64,000 nt of DNA from the NCBI GenBank assembly GCA_943787365.1, contig CALSMD010000006.1, positions 509,984-573,983 on the forward strand. Reading direction: 5' to 3'. This DNA comes from an uncultured Flavobacteriaceae bacterium (GTDB taxonomy: Bacteria; Bacteroidota; Bacteroidia; Flavobacteriales; Flavobacteriaceae). Position numbers and translations under genes: made by a program. The notes under the pieces were generated by a model. That model had not been told where the DNA came from and ran no database searches. It worked only from the letters and a program-made list of their open reading frames with translations. Position 1 is the stretch's first letter. Every line of letters begins with the position of its first letter. This document shows positions 1 to 8,769 of the stretch, in pieces.

Positions 1-174
1 AATTTGAATTTAAATAAAATTTGGATGGAACTTTATGAATATGATCACCAAAAAATCACATTTTTCACTGAAAAATTTAATTTTGAAAATGATGGGGTTT
101 TAAGAGAAAATTGCTTTGAAGGAGGTAAATATTGGAATTCAAATTTAATATCTTTACTGCGTAGAGACTTTTGA
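1..174 (+). CDS. GNAT-family N-acetyltransferase, C-terminal fragment (PseH-like)
   Basis: Frame 1 is open from the window edge to a TGA stop and gives the last 57 residues of a protein. The fragment has the pattern of the GNAT C-terminus: a hydrophobic strand with KIWMELYEYD, then ITFFTEKFNFENDGVLREN and a GGKYWN stretch. The closest family pattern I recognise is that of sugar-nucleotide N-acetyltransferases such as PseH, which acetylates the 4-amino sugar precursor of pseudaminic acid. The polysaccharide genes downstream, including a sialyltransferase-like protein, agree with a role in nonulosonic acid synthesis, but that is inference. The rest of the gene lies outside the window, so a RimJ/RimL-type acetyltransferase cannot be excluded. 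Confidence 0.6.
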   Translation, partial: NLNLNKIWMELYEYDHQKITFFTEKFNFENDGVLRENCFEGGKYWNSNLISLLRRDF

Positions 175-384
175 AGTAGATGTTAGGGCTAATTAAATGG
201 TTGTTTTAAATTCACCTTAGTTCTTTCATGCACATAAAACAACTCAATAGAATAACTAAACCCCACGTAATCAAATTCTATCGAAATTAGTTTGAAAAAC
301 CTTTCGTCAGACTCTGTTATTTGACGCACGTCTAGCGGCAGCCTAGTTTAATATTAACTGACGTTAAATTTTTAAACATTTAAA

Positions 385-1608
385 ATGAAAAAACTATTTT
401 CTAATCAAGTTATAAATATTTTTTTAAGAGGTACAACTGTGCTTTTGAAATTTGTACTTTCAGTTTTAGTGATAAAAAAACTGAGCATTGAAGAATTTGG
501 TGTTTTTGGGCTGTTTCAGAGTACTATTATTATTTCAACATTCATTCTTGGGTTTGACTTTTACAATTTTACATCAAGAGAGATCTTAAAAGAAAATGCT
601 AAAACAGTTGGTTATTATTTTACAAACCAACTTGCGTTTCATTTGGTTGTTTATATCCTTATTATCCCATTAACTTATTTTGTTTTTATTTCAGGGATAA
701 TACATTCTAACTATTTGTGGTTATTTGTGTTAATATTAATTTCTGAGCATTTGTCACAAGAACTATATCGCTTACTTATAATATTGAATAAATCAGTAGC
801 TGCCACAACATTACTTTTTCTTAGATCAGGAATATGGGTGCTGTTTTTATATTTTTTTTGGACTCAAAGTATATTAGCGGTTAACATTCATTCAATTTTA
901 TTATTGTGGTTGTTAGGAGCAATATCCTCGGTTTTACTGGGCTTTAAATTTGTCAACCTGAATAGAATTAATAAAATAAACTTTAAATGGATTATTTATG
1001 GGATTAAAGTTTCACTTCCTTTTTTCATAGGCACAATTTTATATAAAATTATTGAATTTTCAGGAAGATATTTTTTAAGCTTTTATCACTCCGAAACAGA
1101 AGTTGGAGTGTACACGTTTTTTACTAGTATATCAAACATTCTATTTGTGTTTGTTCAAACAATAGTTATCATAGAGCTATATCCTAAACTAATAAAAGCA
1201 AAAAATACTAGTCAAGATGAGTTTTTTATAACGCTGAAGATCTTTAAAAAACAAATAATCCAATATTCTATAATAGGGATTGTATTATCTATTATTTGCA
1301 TATATCCGCTCTTATGGTTTTTAGATAAAACAGCTTTATTTGAAAGCGTTTTATCCTATTTATTATTACTTGTTTCTACATTGTTTTTTTGTTTTTCATT
1401 TATATCTCATTATGCTCTGTATGTAAATAAGAAAGACCTCGACATACTAAAAGCTACAATAATTAGTTTTGTATTCAATATTTCCTTAAGTTTTGTATTA
1501 ATACCTAGATTTGCAGTCTTAGGTGCGGCCTTAGCGCAGCTATCAACTTTTGCTATTATGTTTATTGTTAAATCTACCTATTGGAAAAAACAGAAATTAA
1601 AGTTATGA
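385..1608 (+). CDS. Wzx-type oligosaccharide flippase
   Basis: An integral membrane protein of 407 residues, almost entirely hydrophobic, with about 11-12 predicted membrane helices, which is the usual size for the MATE/PST flippases that move lipid-linked repeat units across the inner membrane. The N-terminus (GTTVLLKFVLSVLVIKKLS, then FGVFGLFQS) is the familiar first-helix region of polysaccharide export proteins. It is the first complete gene of the surface-polysaccharide block and its stop overlaps the next start as ATGA, so the two are probably translationally coupled. The 210 bp upstream show no convincing gene. The repeat unit it carries cannot be read from sequence. A second, only distantly similar flippase lies at 25504-26976. 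Confidence 0.85.
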   Translation: MKKLFSNQVINIFLRGTTVLLKFVLSVLVIKKLSIEEFGVFGLFQSTIIISTFILGFDFYNFTSREILKENAKTVGYYFTNQLAFHLVVYILIIPLTYFVFISGIIHSNYLWLFVLILISEHLSQELYRLLIILNKSVAATTLLFLRSGIWVLFLYFFWTQSILAVNIHSILLLWLLGAISSVLLGFKFVNLNRINKINFKWIIYGIKVSLPFFIGTILYKIIEFSGRYFLSFYHSETEVGVYTFFTSISNILFVFVQTIVIIELYPKLIKAKNTSQDEFFITLKIFKKQIIQYSIIGIVLSIICIYPLLWFLDKTALFESVLSYLLLLVSTLFFCFSFISHYALYVNKKDLDILKATIISFVFNISLSFVLIPRFAVLGAALAQLSTFAIMFIVKSTYWKKQKLKL

Positions 1609-2615
1609 ATATATTTATATGTCAAACACCTTTTCAGTTGTTTTATGCTAAGGAGATAATTAACCATTTTACTGTTGCAAACTCAGTCGAAAATACGTCT
1701 TTAGTTTTTCACTCCAATTTAAATCTTATCCCGAATGATACTGCCAACAAAATTGAATATTTCAACTTAGGTAATGAACGAGGCGTACTTAATAGATTTA
1801 TTCGATTCAAAAAAGCCAAAAATAAAGTTGATAAAATTATAAGAACTCCAGCACAAAATATTAGTATTTTTATCCCCCATACATCTGGAGTATTAACGAA
1901 TTATATTTTTAATCTTAAAAACACATTTGATAACAAAAAGGTAAGTCTTAATTTGTTTTATGAAGGTATATTGTATTTATATGACTATCAAGAGCATTTC
2001 CAAAGACATCATATCAATAGGTTTTTATTAGGTCTCTTATTGGGCTTCATATACAGGCGTGATAAAATTATTCTTCCAAAGGATTCTGAAAAAGTTAAAC
2101 ATATATACACTCCGATAAAGAAGTTTACAACAGGTGATCGCTCAAAAACAATAGAGCTTCCGTTTGAACAAAAATCCCCTATAGAAATTAATCCAAACCA
2201 ATATTTAATTTTAGGAGGTCCAGTTGTTTTTTTGAGAAAATTTTATGAGGACTGTATTCGTCAAATAGCGAAATCATCAAATCAAGACTTTATAATTTAT
2301 TATAAAGGACACTCATCATTTGAAACGCATTATACTCAGTACAAAACGATGTTTCATGAAATCGCATCTAAACACAAGGTAAACTATGTTTTACTCAGTA
2401 GTAATGAACCAATAGAAAGTTTGATAGAGCAAATCAAACCCTCTGTAATCTATTCATACTATTCCTCTGCTTTATTAAATATTAGTTTAATGTTTCCAAA
2501 TAATTTTAAAATAATATGCTACTTAGATGAACTCAATCCCCATTTTAAAATGTTCAAATCAATTTTTAATCACTTTAACATTAAAACTATTTTTGTTAAT
2601 CAAAGTTTAAAATAA
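1605..2615 (+). CDS. Sialyltransferase-like glycosyltransferase (polysialyltransferase/GT52-like)
   Basis: I start the gene at the ATG at 1605, giving 336 residues, because the track start is a TTG inside the previous gene and ATG 1605 makes an ATGA overlap with its stop. The N-terminus MNIFICQTPFQLFYAKEII is typical of bacterial sialyltransferases of the polyST/GT52 type. Three short motifs of these families appear in order: an acidic-Gly motif (FYEG, near residue 120), a basic-His motif in the HP position (YYKGHSS, near 235) and a Ser-Ser motif (YSYYSSALL, near 285). The known families transfer sialic acid or related nonulosonates from CMP-sugars. The exact donor and linkage are not readable. 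Directly abutted by the Wzy gene. Confidence 0.65.
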   Translation: MNIFICQTPFQLFYAKEIINHFTVANSVENTSLVFHSNLNLIPNDTANKIEYFNLGNERGVLNRFIRFKKAKNKVDKIIRTPAQNISIFIPHTSGVLTNYIFNLKNTFDNKKVSLNLFYEGILYLYDYQEHFQRHHINRFLLGLLLGFIYRRDKIILPKDSEKVKHIYTPIKKFTTGDRSKTIELPFEQKSPIEINPNQYLILGGPVVFLRKFYEDCIRQIAKSSNQDFIIYYKGHSSFETHYTQYKTMFHEIASKHKVNYVLLSSNEPIESLIEQIKPSVIYSYYSSALLNISLMFPNNFKIICYLDELNPHFKMFKSIFNHFNIKTIFVNQSLK

Positions 2616-3836
2616 ATGGTGTTTCAAATTTTGTTTTCCGGGGTCGTCTTCTATTTCATTAATAAAGTTTTTAGTCTCAAAAACCTTTTCAACCCACTCG
2701 TGTTTATACTAATTTTTCATTTTATTTTTTTCTATGTTGGGTTATTTTATAAAGACATGTACAGTCATGTTAAAATTGAAAGCTTCACGATCTTTTTAAT
2801 AAACTATTCTTTTATTTCAATTCTTACAGGGGGTATACTTTCTCGCTACATAATGCAAAAGTTCAGACCCTATGTCCGATTTCCAATAGTTAACGCATCT
2901 CTTTTAATTAACAATAAAACTACGATAGTCGGGTTTATGTTTTTAATACTAGGATTGTTGTGTACGCTTAATTACATTATCAGCGCAGGAGGAATTATAA
3001 TTTTTATGGAGGATGTTGAAAACACTAGAATTATTACCAGAAAAGGAAAGGGGCTTACTATTCAGTTAGCAATAAATTTCTTTACATATGGTCTATTGAC
3101 AATTTTAATGATTAAAAGCTCAACTCCATTTAAATTATTGTTTTTAATAATTGTTTGTTTTTTTGTTTTGTCTTTCGGAAATAGAGGACCAGCTCTTTTT
3201 TTAATGGTATTCGCATTGTATATTTATCAATCTGTAAACAAGGTTGAGTTTTCTTTAAAAAAAATAGCTATTTATGGCTTTGTTATATTTTGTTTAATGG
3301 TTTTGTTTGGCTCTTTAAGAACGAATTATGATGCAGACCTCCTATCATTGTTTAAAGCTCGATTTGCGTGGAGACCTTTTGTTAATATTCAAAACTTTCA
3401 ATTTGTAATTGATTATTTCCCATCAAAACACGACTACCTATATGGCTATACTTATATTGTTGACCTACTTATGTTGACTCCAGGAAGTCACCCGAATAGC
3501 GGAACGTATTTAAAAGACTTGATGGGCCTTCAGTTTGATGGAGGAAGTATAACACCGTCCTACCTAGGGATGTCATATGTAAACTTTGGAGTCATGGGCT
3601 TAATTTTTTCTCCGCTTCTTCTTGGATTTATTTCTAATACGTTTTATGAAGTTTATGTTGCGAAACGTAACTTAAACAAGCCCTACAATCTAATTTTATT
3701 AATTTTAATTTCATTTAACTTTGCGTCAATTGTGTCTTCAGGAATAATGACGGTGTTAGTTCAAAACATTTCCGTTTTAGCTCTTGTTCATTTTTTATTT
3801 ATTATACTAATAAAATTACTTAAGAAAGTCACCTAA
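2616..3836 (+). CDS. Oligosaccharide repeat-unit polymerase (Wzy-like)
   Basis: A polytopic membrane protein of 406 residues with about 10-12 helices, starting on the base after the stop of the sialyltransferase-like gene. It resembles the oligosaccharide repeat unit polymerase family: SFGNRGPALFLMVFALY in the middle, then a large loop with RFAWRPFVNIQNFQ, GYTYIVDLLML and FDGGSITPSYLG, followed by NFGVMGLIFSPLLLGF. In Wzx/Wzy pathways such proteins join undecaprenyl-linked repeat units at the outer face of the inner membrane. The neighbours (flippase, transferases, initiating transferase) fit that pathway. The sugar linkage formed is unknown. Confidence 0.8.
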   Translation: MVFQILFSGVVFYFINKVFSLKNLFNPLVFILIFHFIFFYVGLFYKDMYSHVKIESFTIFLINYSFISILTGGILSRYIMQKFRPYVRFPIVNASLLINNKTTIVGFMFLILGLLCTLNYIISAGGIIIFMEDVENTRIITRKGKGLTIQLAINFFTYGLLTILMIKSSTPFKLLFLIIVCFFVLSFGNRGPALFLMVFALYIYQSVNKVEFSLKKIAIYGFVIFCLMVLFGSLRTNYDADLLSLFKARFAWRPFVNIQNFQFVIDYFPSKHDYLYGYTYIVDLLMLTPGSHPNSGTYLKDLMGLQFDGGSITPSYLGMSYVNFGVMGLIFSPLLLGFISNTFYEVYVAKRNLNKPYNLILLILISFNFASIVSSGIMTVLVQNISVLALVHFLFIILIKLLKKVT

Positions 3837-3839
3837 AAT

Positions 3840-5333
3840 ATGAATAACACATTTTTAAACAGAAAAACAAACACCACCCTAATAATCGTCCTGATTTTTA
3901 TTTACCTAGGTTGTATATGTCTCTCTGCTTTATCAATCGACAGTACTAATTTTTTGTTCAAAAACCAGTTTGATTTTATTGAACTTTCTTCAGCAGTTCT
4001 TTTTATTATTTCAATCATTGTTGGTTTTAAAGATATTAGGTTATTTGTTGTTTTTATGGTTTTCAATATTTTGGCACTTCCCGCCTGCGTAGATAATTTT
4101 TTCCCGAGCATTTTAATCTCAGCTTTAAATGATTCTAAGCAAGTCTATTTTCCAATGATAACCCATATCGATATTTATCTTGTTTTAGGAATTATTAAAT
4201 ATTGGGATAAAAAAGACAGGTTCTTTTTAGACTTTAGGAGATTAGAGACCAGACTCTTTTTTTTGTTATTATTGTTACTAGTGATATCAATTACTGGAAA
4301 CATATTCAAACACAACAATAAATACGACATTAGTTTAATTCTTTCCCATTCCTACCACTTAAGGTATTTATTATTATTAATGCTATTGTTTAGGAATACA
4401 TCTGTTATTAAGCACAAAAAGCCATTGTTTATAGGAGTATTAGTGACTGTGGGGTTTCTAATTCTTGAATCATTTTCGTATAGCTATTTCTTTTACTCTC
4501 CCTCACGTCTCACGAGTGGCACCTTAGGACATAATATGCTTGCAAACATCCTTACTTCAATTTGTTGTTATTTCTTCTTCTTAATTATAAGAAAACATAT
4601 AGCATTGAAATATTTGTTATTGGTTCTATTAATCATCTGTAGTATTGTGTTAACCAAAACAAGAAGTGCTATTTTCCTGCTTGTTACATACCTCCTTTTT
4701 GAGCTAATTAGACACATTATTCTTTTGTGTAAACAGAAAACTAAATTTAAATTTTCTTATTTGTTTTTCATTGTACCGTCATTATTGTTTATTTCTTTTT
4801 TCATCTATACACAAAACGAACGGCTATCGTTCCATAATTTCAAAATTGAGAAAATTAACTTCTCAGAAACAAGTTTAAATAAAATAATTGTTCTGGAACA
4901 AAATGACTTTAACGCTTCGTTGATATTAAGATTAAATCATTTTCAAACCTCACTAAATATGATAAACGATCAGCCATTATTTGGAATTGGGCCCGGGCGA
5001 TGGAACACCTATAAGCAGACATATGGTTCTAAAGAACTTAAACTCATGGACTCACATAATGATCTTTTGGCTACAATGTCACAATATGGAGTGCTTACAG
5101 GTCTTTTTTTGTGTTTTGTTATTTATTTTTTGCCTTTATTTATGGTCGTAAAAATGAAAAAAGAATCAATAATTTTGAACAACAAAATGAAATATTTGTT
5201 TTTGATTAGTTTTGTAATGTCCTTTACTGGACTAACAAATACAGGGCTTTTTAAACATCAAATATTTGGGTTTCTTTCATTAATCTTGATCTTAACAATT
5301 TTTAATGCAAATCAATTAAAGCTTAATAAATGA
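3840..5333 (+). CDS. O-antigen ligase family membrane protein (Wzy_C)
   Basis: A 497-residue membrane protein with about 12 helices. A long loop leads to the O-antigen-ligase signature region: DQPLFGIGPGRWNTYKQTYG, followed by the SHNDLLATMSQYGVLTGLFL segment, which carries the conserved histidine-containing loop of WaaL/Wzy_C proteins. Such proteins either ligate polymer to lipid A core or polymerise; with a Wzy candidate just upstream, ligase is the more likely role here, but this is not certain. It begins 3 bp after the Wzy stop and its TGA overlaps the next ATG (ATGA). A decayed relative lies at 6404-7643. Confidence 0.8.
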   Translation: MNNTFLNRKTNTTLIIVLIFIYLGCICLSALSIDSTNFLFKNQFDFIELSSAVLFIISIIVGFKDIRLFVVFMVFNILALPACVDNFFPSILISALNDSKQVYFPMITHIDIYLVLGIIKYWDKKDRFFLDFRRLETRLFFLLLLLLVISITGNIFKHNNKYDISLILSHSYHLRYLLLLMLLFRNTSVIKHKKPLFIGVLVTVGFLILESFSYSYFFYSPSRLTSGTLGHNMLANILTSICCYFFFLIIRKHIALKYLLLVLLIICSIVLTKTRSAIFLLVTYLLFELIRHIILLCKQKTKFKFSYLFFIVPSLLFISFFIYTQNERLSFHNFKIEKINFSETSLNKIIVLEQNDFNASLILRLNHFQTSLNMINDQPLFGIGPGRWNTYKQTYGSKELKLMDSHNDLLATMSQYGVLTGLFLCFVIYFLPLFMVVKMKKESIILNNKMKYLFLISFVMSFTGLTNTGLFKHQIFGFLSLILILTIFNANQLKLNK

Positions 5334-6388
5334 GGATAGCAATTTTAGGAACCAAAGGAGTGCCCAACAACCATGGGGGTTTTGAGCAATTTGCAGAATA
5401 TCTTTCTGAATACCTCGCAAATAGAGGCCATGACGTTTCAGTTTATAGCCCTCACAACCACACTTACCAACACAAAAAATGGAAAGGAGTTAATATTATT
5501 CATCAATACGATCCAGAGATTATATTAGGTTCTGCAGGACAATTTATCTATGATTTAAACTGTATACTTCACATTAGAAAGTCAAATTTTGATATTGTAT
5601 TACAATTAGGATATACCAGTAGTTCAATTTGGGGGAAACTTTTGCCCAGAAAATCAATTATTGTTACAAACATGGATGGTCTAGAATGGAAAAGGTCTAA
5701 ATATAACAAACTAACCCAAGTTTTTTTAAAATTTGCTGAGGCTTTAGCAATAAATACAAGTGACTTTTTAATCTCAGACTCAATCGGAATTCAAAACCAC
5801 TTGAAAGAAAAATATGACAAACGGTCTGAATATATTGCTTATGGTGCAAATGTTTTTTTGAATCCTGAAGAACGTATAATTAAAGAGTATCACATTTCAC
5901 CAAATAATTATAATTTATTAATTGCAAGATTAGAGCCTGAAAACAACATAGAAACAATACTAGACGGAGTTGAGCTAAATAATAATGGAATGCCATTTTT
6001 AGTGATTGGTAAACACAACACTAAATACGGAAAGTATCTATTAGGTAAGTTTAAATCAAACAGTAAAATTATATTTCTTGGAGCTATTTATAATCAAAGT
6101 CATTTAAATAACCTAAGATATTATTCCAACTTATATTTTCACGGCCACTCTGTTGGAGGAACAAACCCATCACTACTAGAAGCCATGGCGTCAAGCGCTT
6201 TAATCGTTGCTAACGATAATATTTTCAATAGAAGCATTCTTAATGATGATGCGTTTTACTTTAACAACTCTATCGAAGTATCTCAACTCCTTAACAAAAT
6301 AAAACTCCAGCACACAAGTCTTGTGAAAAACAATAAAAGCAAAATAGTCAATCAGTACACTTTGAGTGCTATAAACGGGCAAATATGA
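5330..6388 (+). CDS. DUF1972/GT4 glycosyltransferase (rhamnosyltransferase-like), frameshifted C-terminus
   Basis: The start MRIAILGTKGVPNNHGGFEQF is the signature of the DUF1972 N-terminal domain of WchF/Cps2T-type glycosyltransferases, which often add L-rhamnose. The GT4 C-terminal half has ARLEPENNIETILDG and the donor-binding GHSVGGTNPSLLEAMA segment. The protein stops at 352 residues in KIVNQYTLSAINGQI. Skipping one A at about 6381-6383 restores the usual ending (GQYEKFLKECLKK) to a TAA at 6417-6419, which then overlaps the ATG of the next gene. This points to a one-base insertion or a sequence error that removes about 11 residues. The catalytic regions are intact, so activity may be kept. 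Confidence 0.8.
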   Translation: MRIAILGTKGVPNNHGGFEQFAEYLSEYLANRGHDVSVYSPHNHTYQHKKWKGVNIIHQYDPEIILGSAGQFIYDLNCILHIRKSNFDIVLQLGYTSSSIWGKLLPRKSIIVTNMDGLEWKRSKYNKLTQVFLKFAEALAINTSDFLISDSIGIQNHLKEKYDKRSEYIAYGANVFLNPEERIIKEYHISPNNYNLLIARLEPENNIETILDGVELNNNGMPFLVIGKHNTKYGKYLLGKFKSNSKIIFLGAIYNQSHLNNLRYYSNLYFHGHSVGGTNPSLLEAMASSALIVANDNIFNRSILNDDAFYFNNSIEVSQLLNKIKLQHTSLVKNNKSKIVNQYTLSAINGQI

Positions 6389-6403
6389 AAAATTTTTAAA
6401 AGA

Positions 6404-7643
6404 ATGTTTGAAAAAATAAAAAACAGTACATCAATCCGCTACTTTGAGTATTCAGCATACTTACTCACGGCTTCATTTTTTTTAGGTCATGCAGCACTTT
6501 CTGTTTGTTATGTCTTTTTTTTTATTGACATCTTTTAAAAGCGTTATAAAGAACTTTAGTTTAAAAGAATTTTTTATCGAATAAAGCCTTAATTATTTCC
6601 TTGTATATTTTTTATTTTTAATTTAATAATAGTAATAATTTTAGGAGACCAGCCCAAACGATGTTTTAAAAACTGAAAAGATTCTCTGCCTACTTATTTT
6701 TCCTATAATCTTTTTTTCAACAAAAGAACATTTTCAGGGACCCAAATCACTCTTTTTTAATATAAAGAAAACCTTTGTCTTAACAGCTTTTTTTTACGTT
6801 TTCTATTAGTTTTGCTTATGGTCTTTACAGGGTTTTTTTATGCTGAAAAACGCTTTAAATAGTATATATATCACCTATGACCATTTAGCTGACTTATTTG
6901 GTGTGCAACCCTTGTATTTGGCTGTATTTTACCTTATGGCAGTTATATTTAGCATTGATATATCTAAAAGTAAGCCTCGCCAAAGGAATAAATATTTTAT
7001 AATTAGCGGTATTCTGGTTTGTGGAATAGTATTGTTGTCTTCTAGGACAGGTTTACTTCTTTCTCTAATAGTATTAATTGTAATAGGGTCTAAAATTAAA
7101 TCCAAAATAAATAATAAAACAGTTTTTTCTGTTTCTCTATTGTTCTTAATCTTATGTCTAATTCTAACATTTTCTATACCCACATTAAAAAATAGAGTTT
7201 TAAAGTTAAATGAAAATATATCTTCTTATTCGGGACTTTCATTCAGAACTAAAATATGGAAAAATACCATTTTTGTTTTTCAAGAGTCTTCTTTATTTGG
7301 ATACGGGTTATACCTATCTCAAGACAAATTAATGAATCAGTATATAAAAACAAATTTTCGAAGAGGATATATATACAATCTAAACACTCATAATCAGTAT
7401 TTACAGACTCTATTAGACACAGGACTAATTGGGCTGATAATCTTAATTTTTATGTTGGTTTACCCTATTAGAGATATAAAAAACACTCCAATTACAGAAC
7501 TGCTCTTTACAGTCATAATTCTTGTATCGCTCATTCCCGAATCTTTTTTTTTAAGACAATATGGGGTTTTGTCCTATAGTTTTTTTTCCTGTGTTTTTCA
7601 AGTTTCTAGAAAAAAATTGGCGCCCAAAATAAAACTCTCGTAA
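6404..7643 (+). pseudogene. Decayed O-antigen ligase/polymerase (Wzy_C-like) gene
   Basis: Pieces of one ligase-like protein are spread over all three frames. From ATG 6404 the frame reads MFEKIKNSTSIRYFEYS and a hydrophobic helix, then stops at 6536-6538. Further pieces in other frames read IKNFSLKEFF and, later, SPNDVLKTEKILCLLIFP. The last and longest piece is the track ORF from 6840, with ITYDHLADLFGVQPLYLAV, SSRTGLLLSLIVL and NTHNQYLQTLLDTGLIGLII, the conserved core and His loop of the family. The total span fits a protein of about 410 residues. At least four frame changes are needed, several near T runs of 8-9 bases. Translation of a useful protein is unlikely unless these are sequencing errors. 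Confidence 0.8.
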
Positions 7644-7753
7644 TTAAAACAAATTTGTTGCGATTTTGCTTTCTAATAAATTGATTTTTTTAATTTTTTA
7701 AGCTCCTTTGAACTTAAAGCGCAATCCAAATCAATCTTGGAATAATATTTTCT

Positions 7754-7761
7754 TACCTTTG
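7754..7761 (+). promoter_or_regulatory. Bacteroidota -7 promoter box (TACCTTTG) before the UDP-glucuronate decarboxylase gene
   Basis: TACCTTTG matches the TAnnTTTG -7 consensus of flavobacterial housekeeping promoters and lies 18 bp before the ATG at 7780. A TTGG lies about 14 bp upstream, closer than the usual spacing for the -33 element. It would let the decarboxylase and initiating transferase be expressed independently of the damaged genes before them. Confidence 0.5.
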
Positions 7762-7779
7762 TAGATTATTGTACTATTT

Positions 7780-8769
7780 ATGTCCAAAACCATACTTATT
7801 ACCGGTGCCGCAGGATTTTTAGGATCCCATTTATGTGATCGCTTCATCGTTGAAGGGTTTAGAATTTTGGGGATGGATAATTTTATCACAGGTGATAAAG
7901 ACAACATCCAACATTTATTTGACCACCCAAATTTTCATTTCATCGAGCATGATGTAACAGTTCATATAGACATTAAAGAACCCATAGACTATATTTTACA
8001 TTTTGCATCCCCTGCCAGTCCTATTGATTATCTAAAAATACCCATCCAAACTCTCAAGGTAGGCTCCTTAGGTACGCATAATCTGTTGGGACTTGCCAAA
8101 GCCAAAAATGCACGCATACTCATTGCTTCTACATCTGAGGTCTATGGAGACCCCTTGGTGCACCCACAATCCGAAGATTATTTTGGAAATGTGAATTCTA
8201 TTGGCCCAAGAGGGGTTTATGATGAGGCCAAGCGATTCCAAGAAGCCATCACAATGGCGTATCACCGGTTTCATGGACTGGAAACCCGTATTGCACGCAT
8301 ATTTAACACCTATGGACCTCGAATGCGTCTGAACGATGGGCGTGTGATACCCGCCTTTATGGGGCAAGCTCTTAGGGGAGAGAATCTATCTGTGTTTGGG
8401 AAAGGAACTCAAACACGTTCCTTTTGTTATGTAGATGATTTAATCGAAGGAATTTATCGTTTGTTATTTAGTGATTACTCTAATCCAGTCAATCTAGGAA
8501 ACCCTGATGAAATCACAATCATTGAGTTTGCCGATGAAATTTTAAAATTGACCAACTCCAATCAAAAGATAATTTTCAAATCACTTCCGGAAGATGACCC
8601 TTTAAAACGCCAGCCAGACATTACATTAGCAAAAAAATTGTTAAATTGGACACCTCAAATATCTCGAGCTGAGGGAATGAAACTAACGTTCAATTATTTT
8701 CAGAACTTATCGAAGGAAAAATTAACCAAGATTGATCACAAAGATTTTTCGAAACACATAAAACAGTAA
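7780..8769 (+). CDS. UDP-glucuronate decarboxylase (UDP-xylose synthase), extended SDR
   Basis: The 329-residue product has the NAD-binding [10 protein letters not shown] motif at the N-terminus, the [11 protein letters not shown] segment typical of UXS enzymes, a catalytic STSEVYGDP segment and YDEAK (the YxxxK pair), and later IFNTYGPRM. These enzymes convert UDP-glucuronate to UDP-xylose (or the 4-keto intermediate) in the cytoplasm, supplying a donor for polysaccharide synthesis. It has its own likely promoter. Its TAA is followed at once by the GTG start of the initiating transferase, so the two form an operon. A related NDP-sugar epimerase is the alternative, but the ASPASP segment favours the decarboxylase. 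Confidence 0.87.
   Translation: MSKTILITGAAGFLGSHLCDRFIVEGFRILGMDNFITGDKDNIQHLFDHPNFHFIEHDVTVHIDIKEPIDYILHFASPASPIDYLKIPIQTLKVGSLGTHNLLGLAKAKNARILIASTSEVYGDPLVHPQSEDYFGNVNSIGPRGVYDEAKRFQEAITMAYHRFHGLETRIARIFNTYGPRMRLNDGRVIPAFMGQALRGENLSVFGKGTQTRSFCYVDDLIEGIYRLLFSDYSNPVNLGNPDEITIIEFADEILKLTNSNQKIIFKSLPEDDPLKRQPDITLAKKLLNWTPQISRAEGMKLTFNYFQNLSKEKLTKIDHKDFSKHIKQ

Noticed and set aside
175-384. Possible small gene between the acetyltransferase fragment and the flippase
   Set aside because: All frames are short and broken, with no signal peptide or recognisable motif.
8068-8367. Minus-strand ORF of 99 residues
   Set aside because: It is antisense to the clear UDP-glucuronate decarboxylase gene and has no family pattern.
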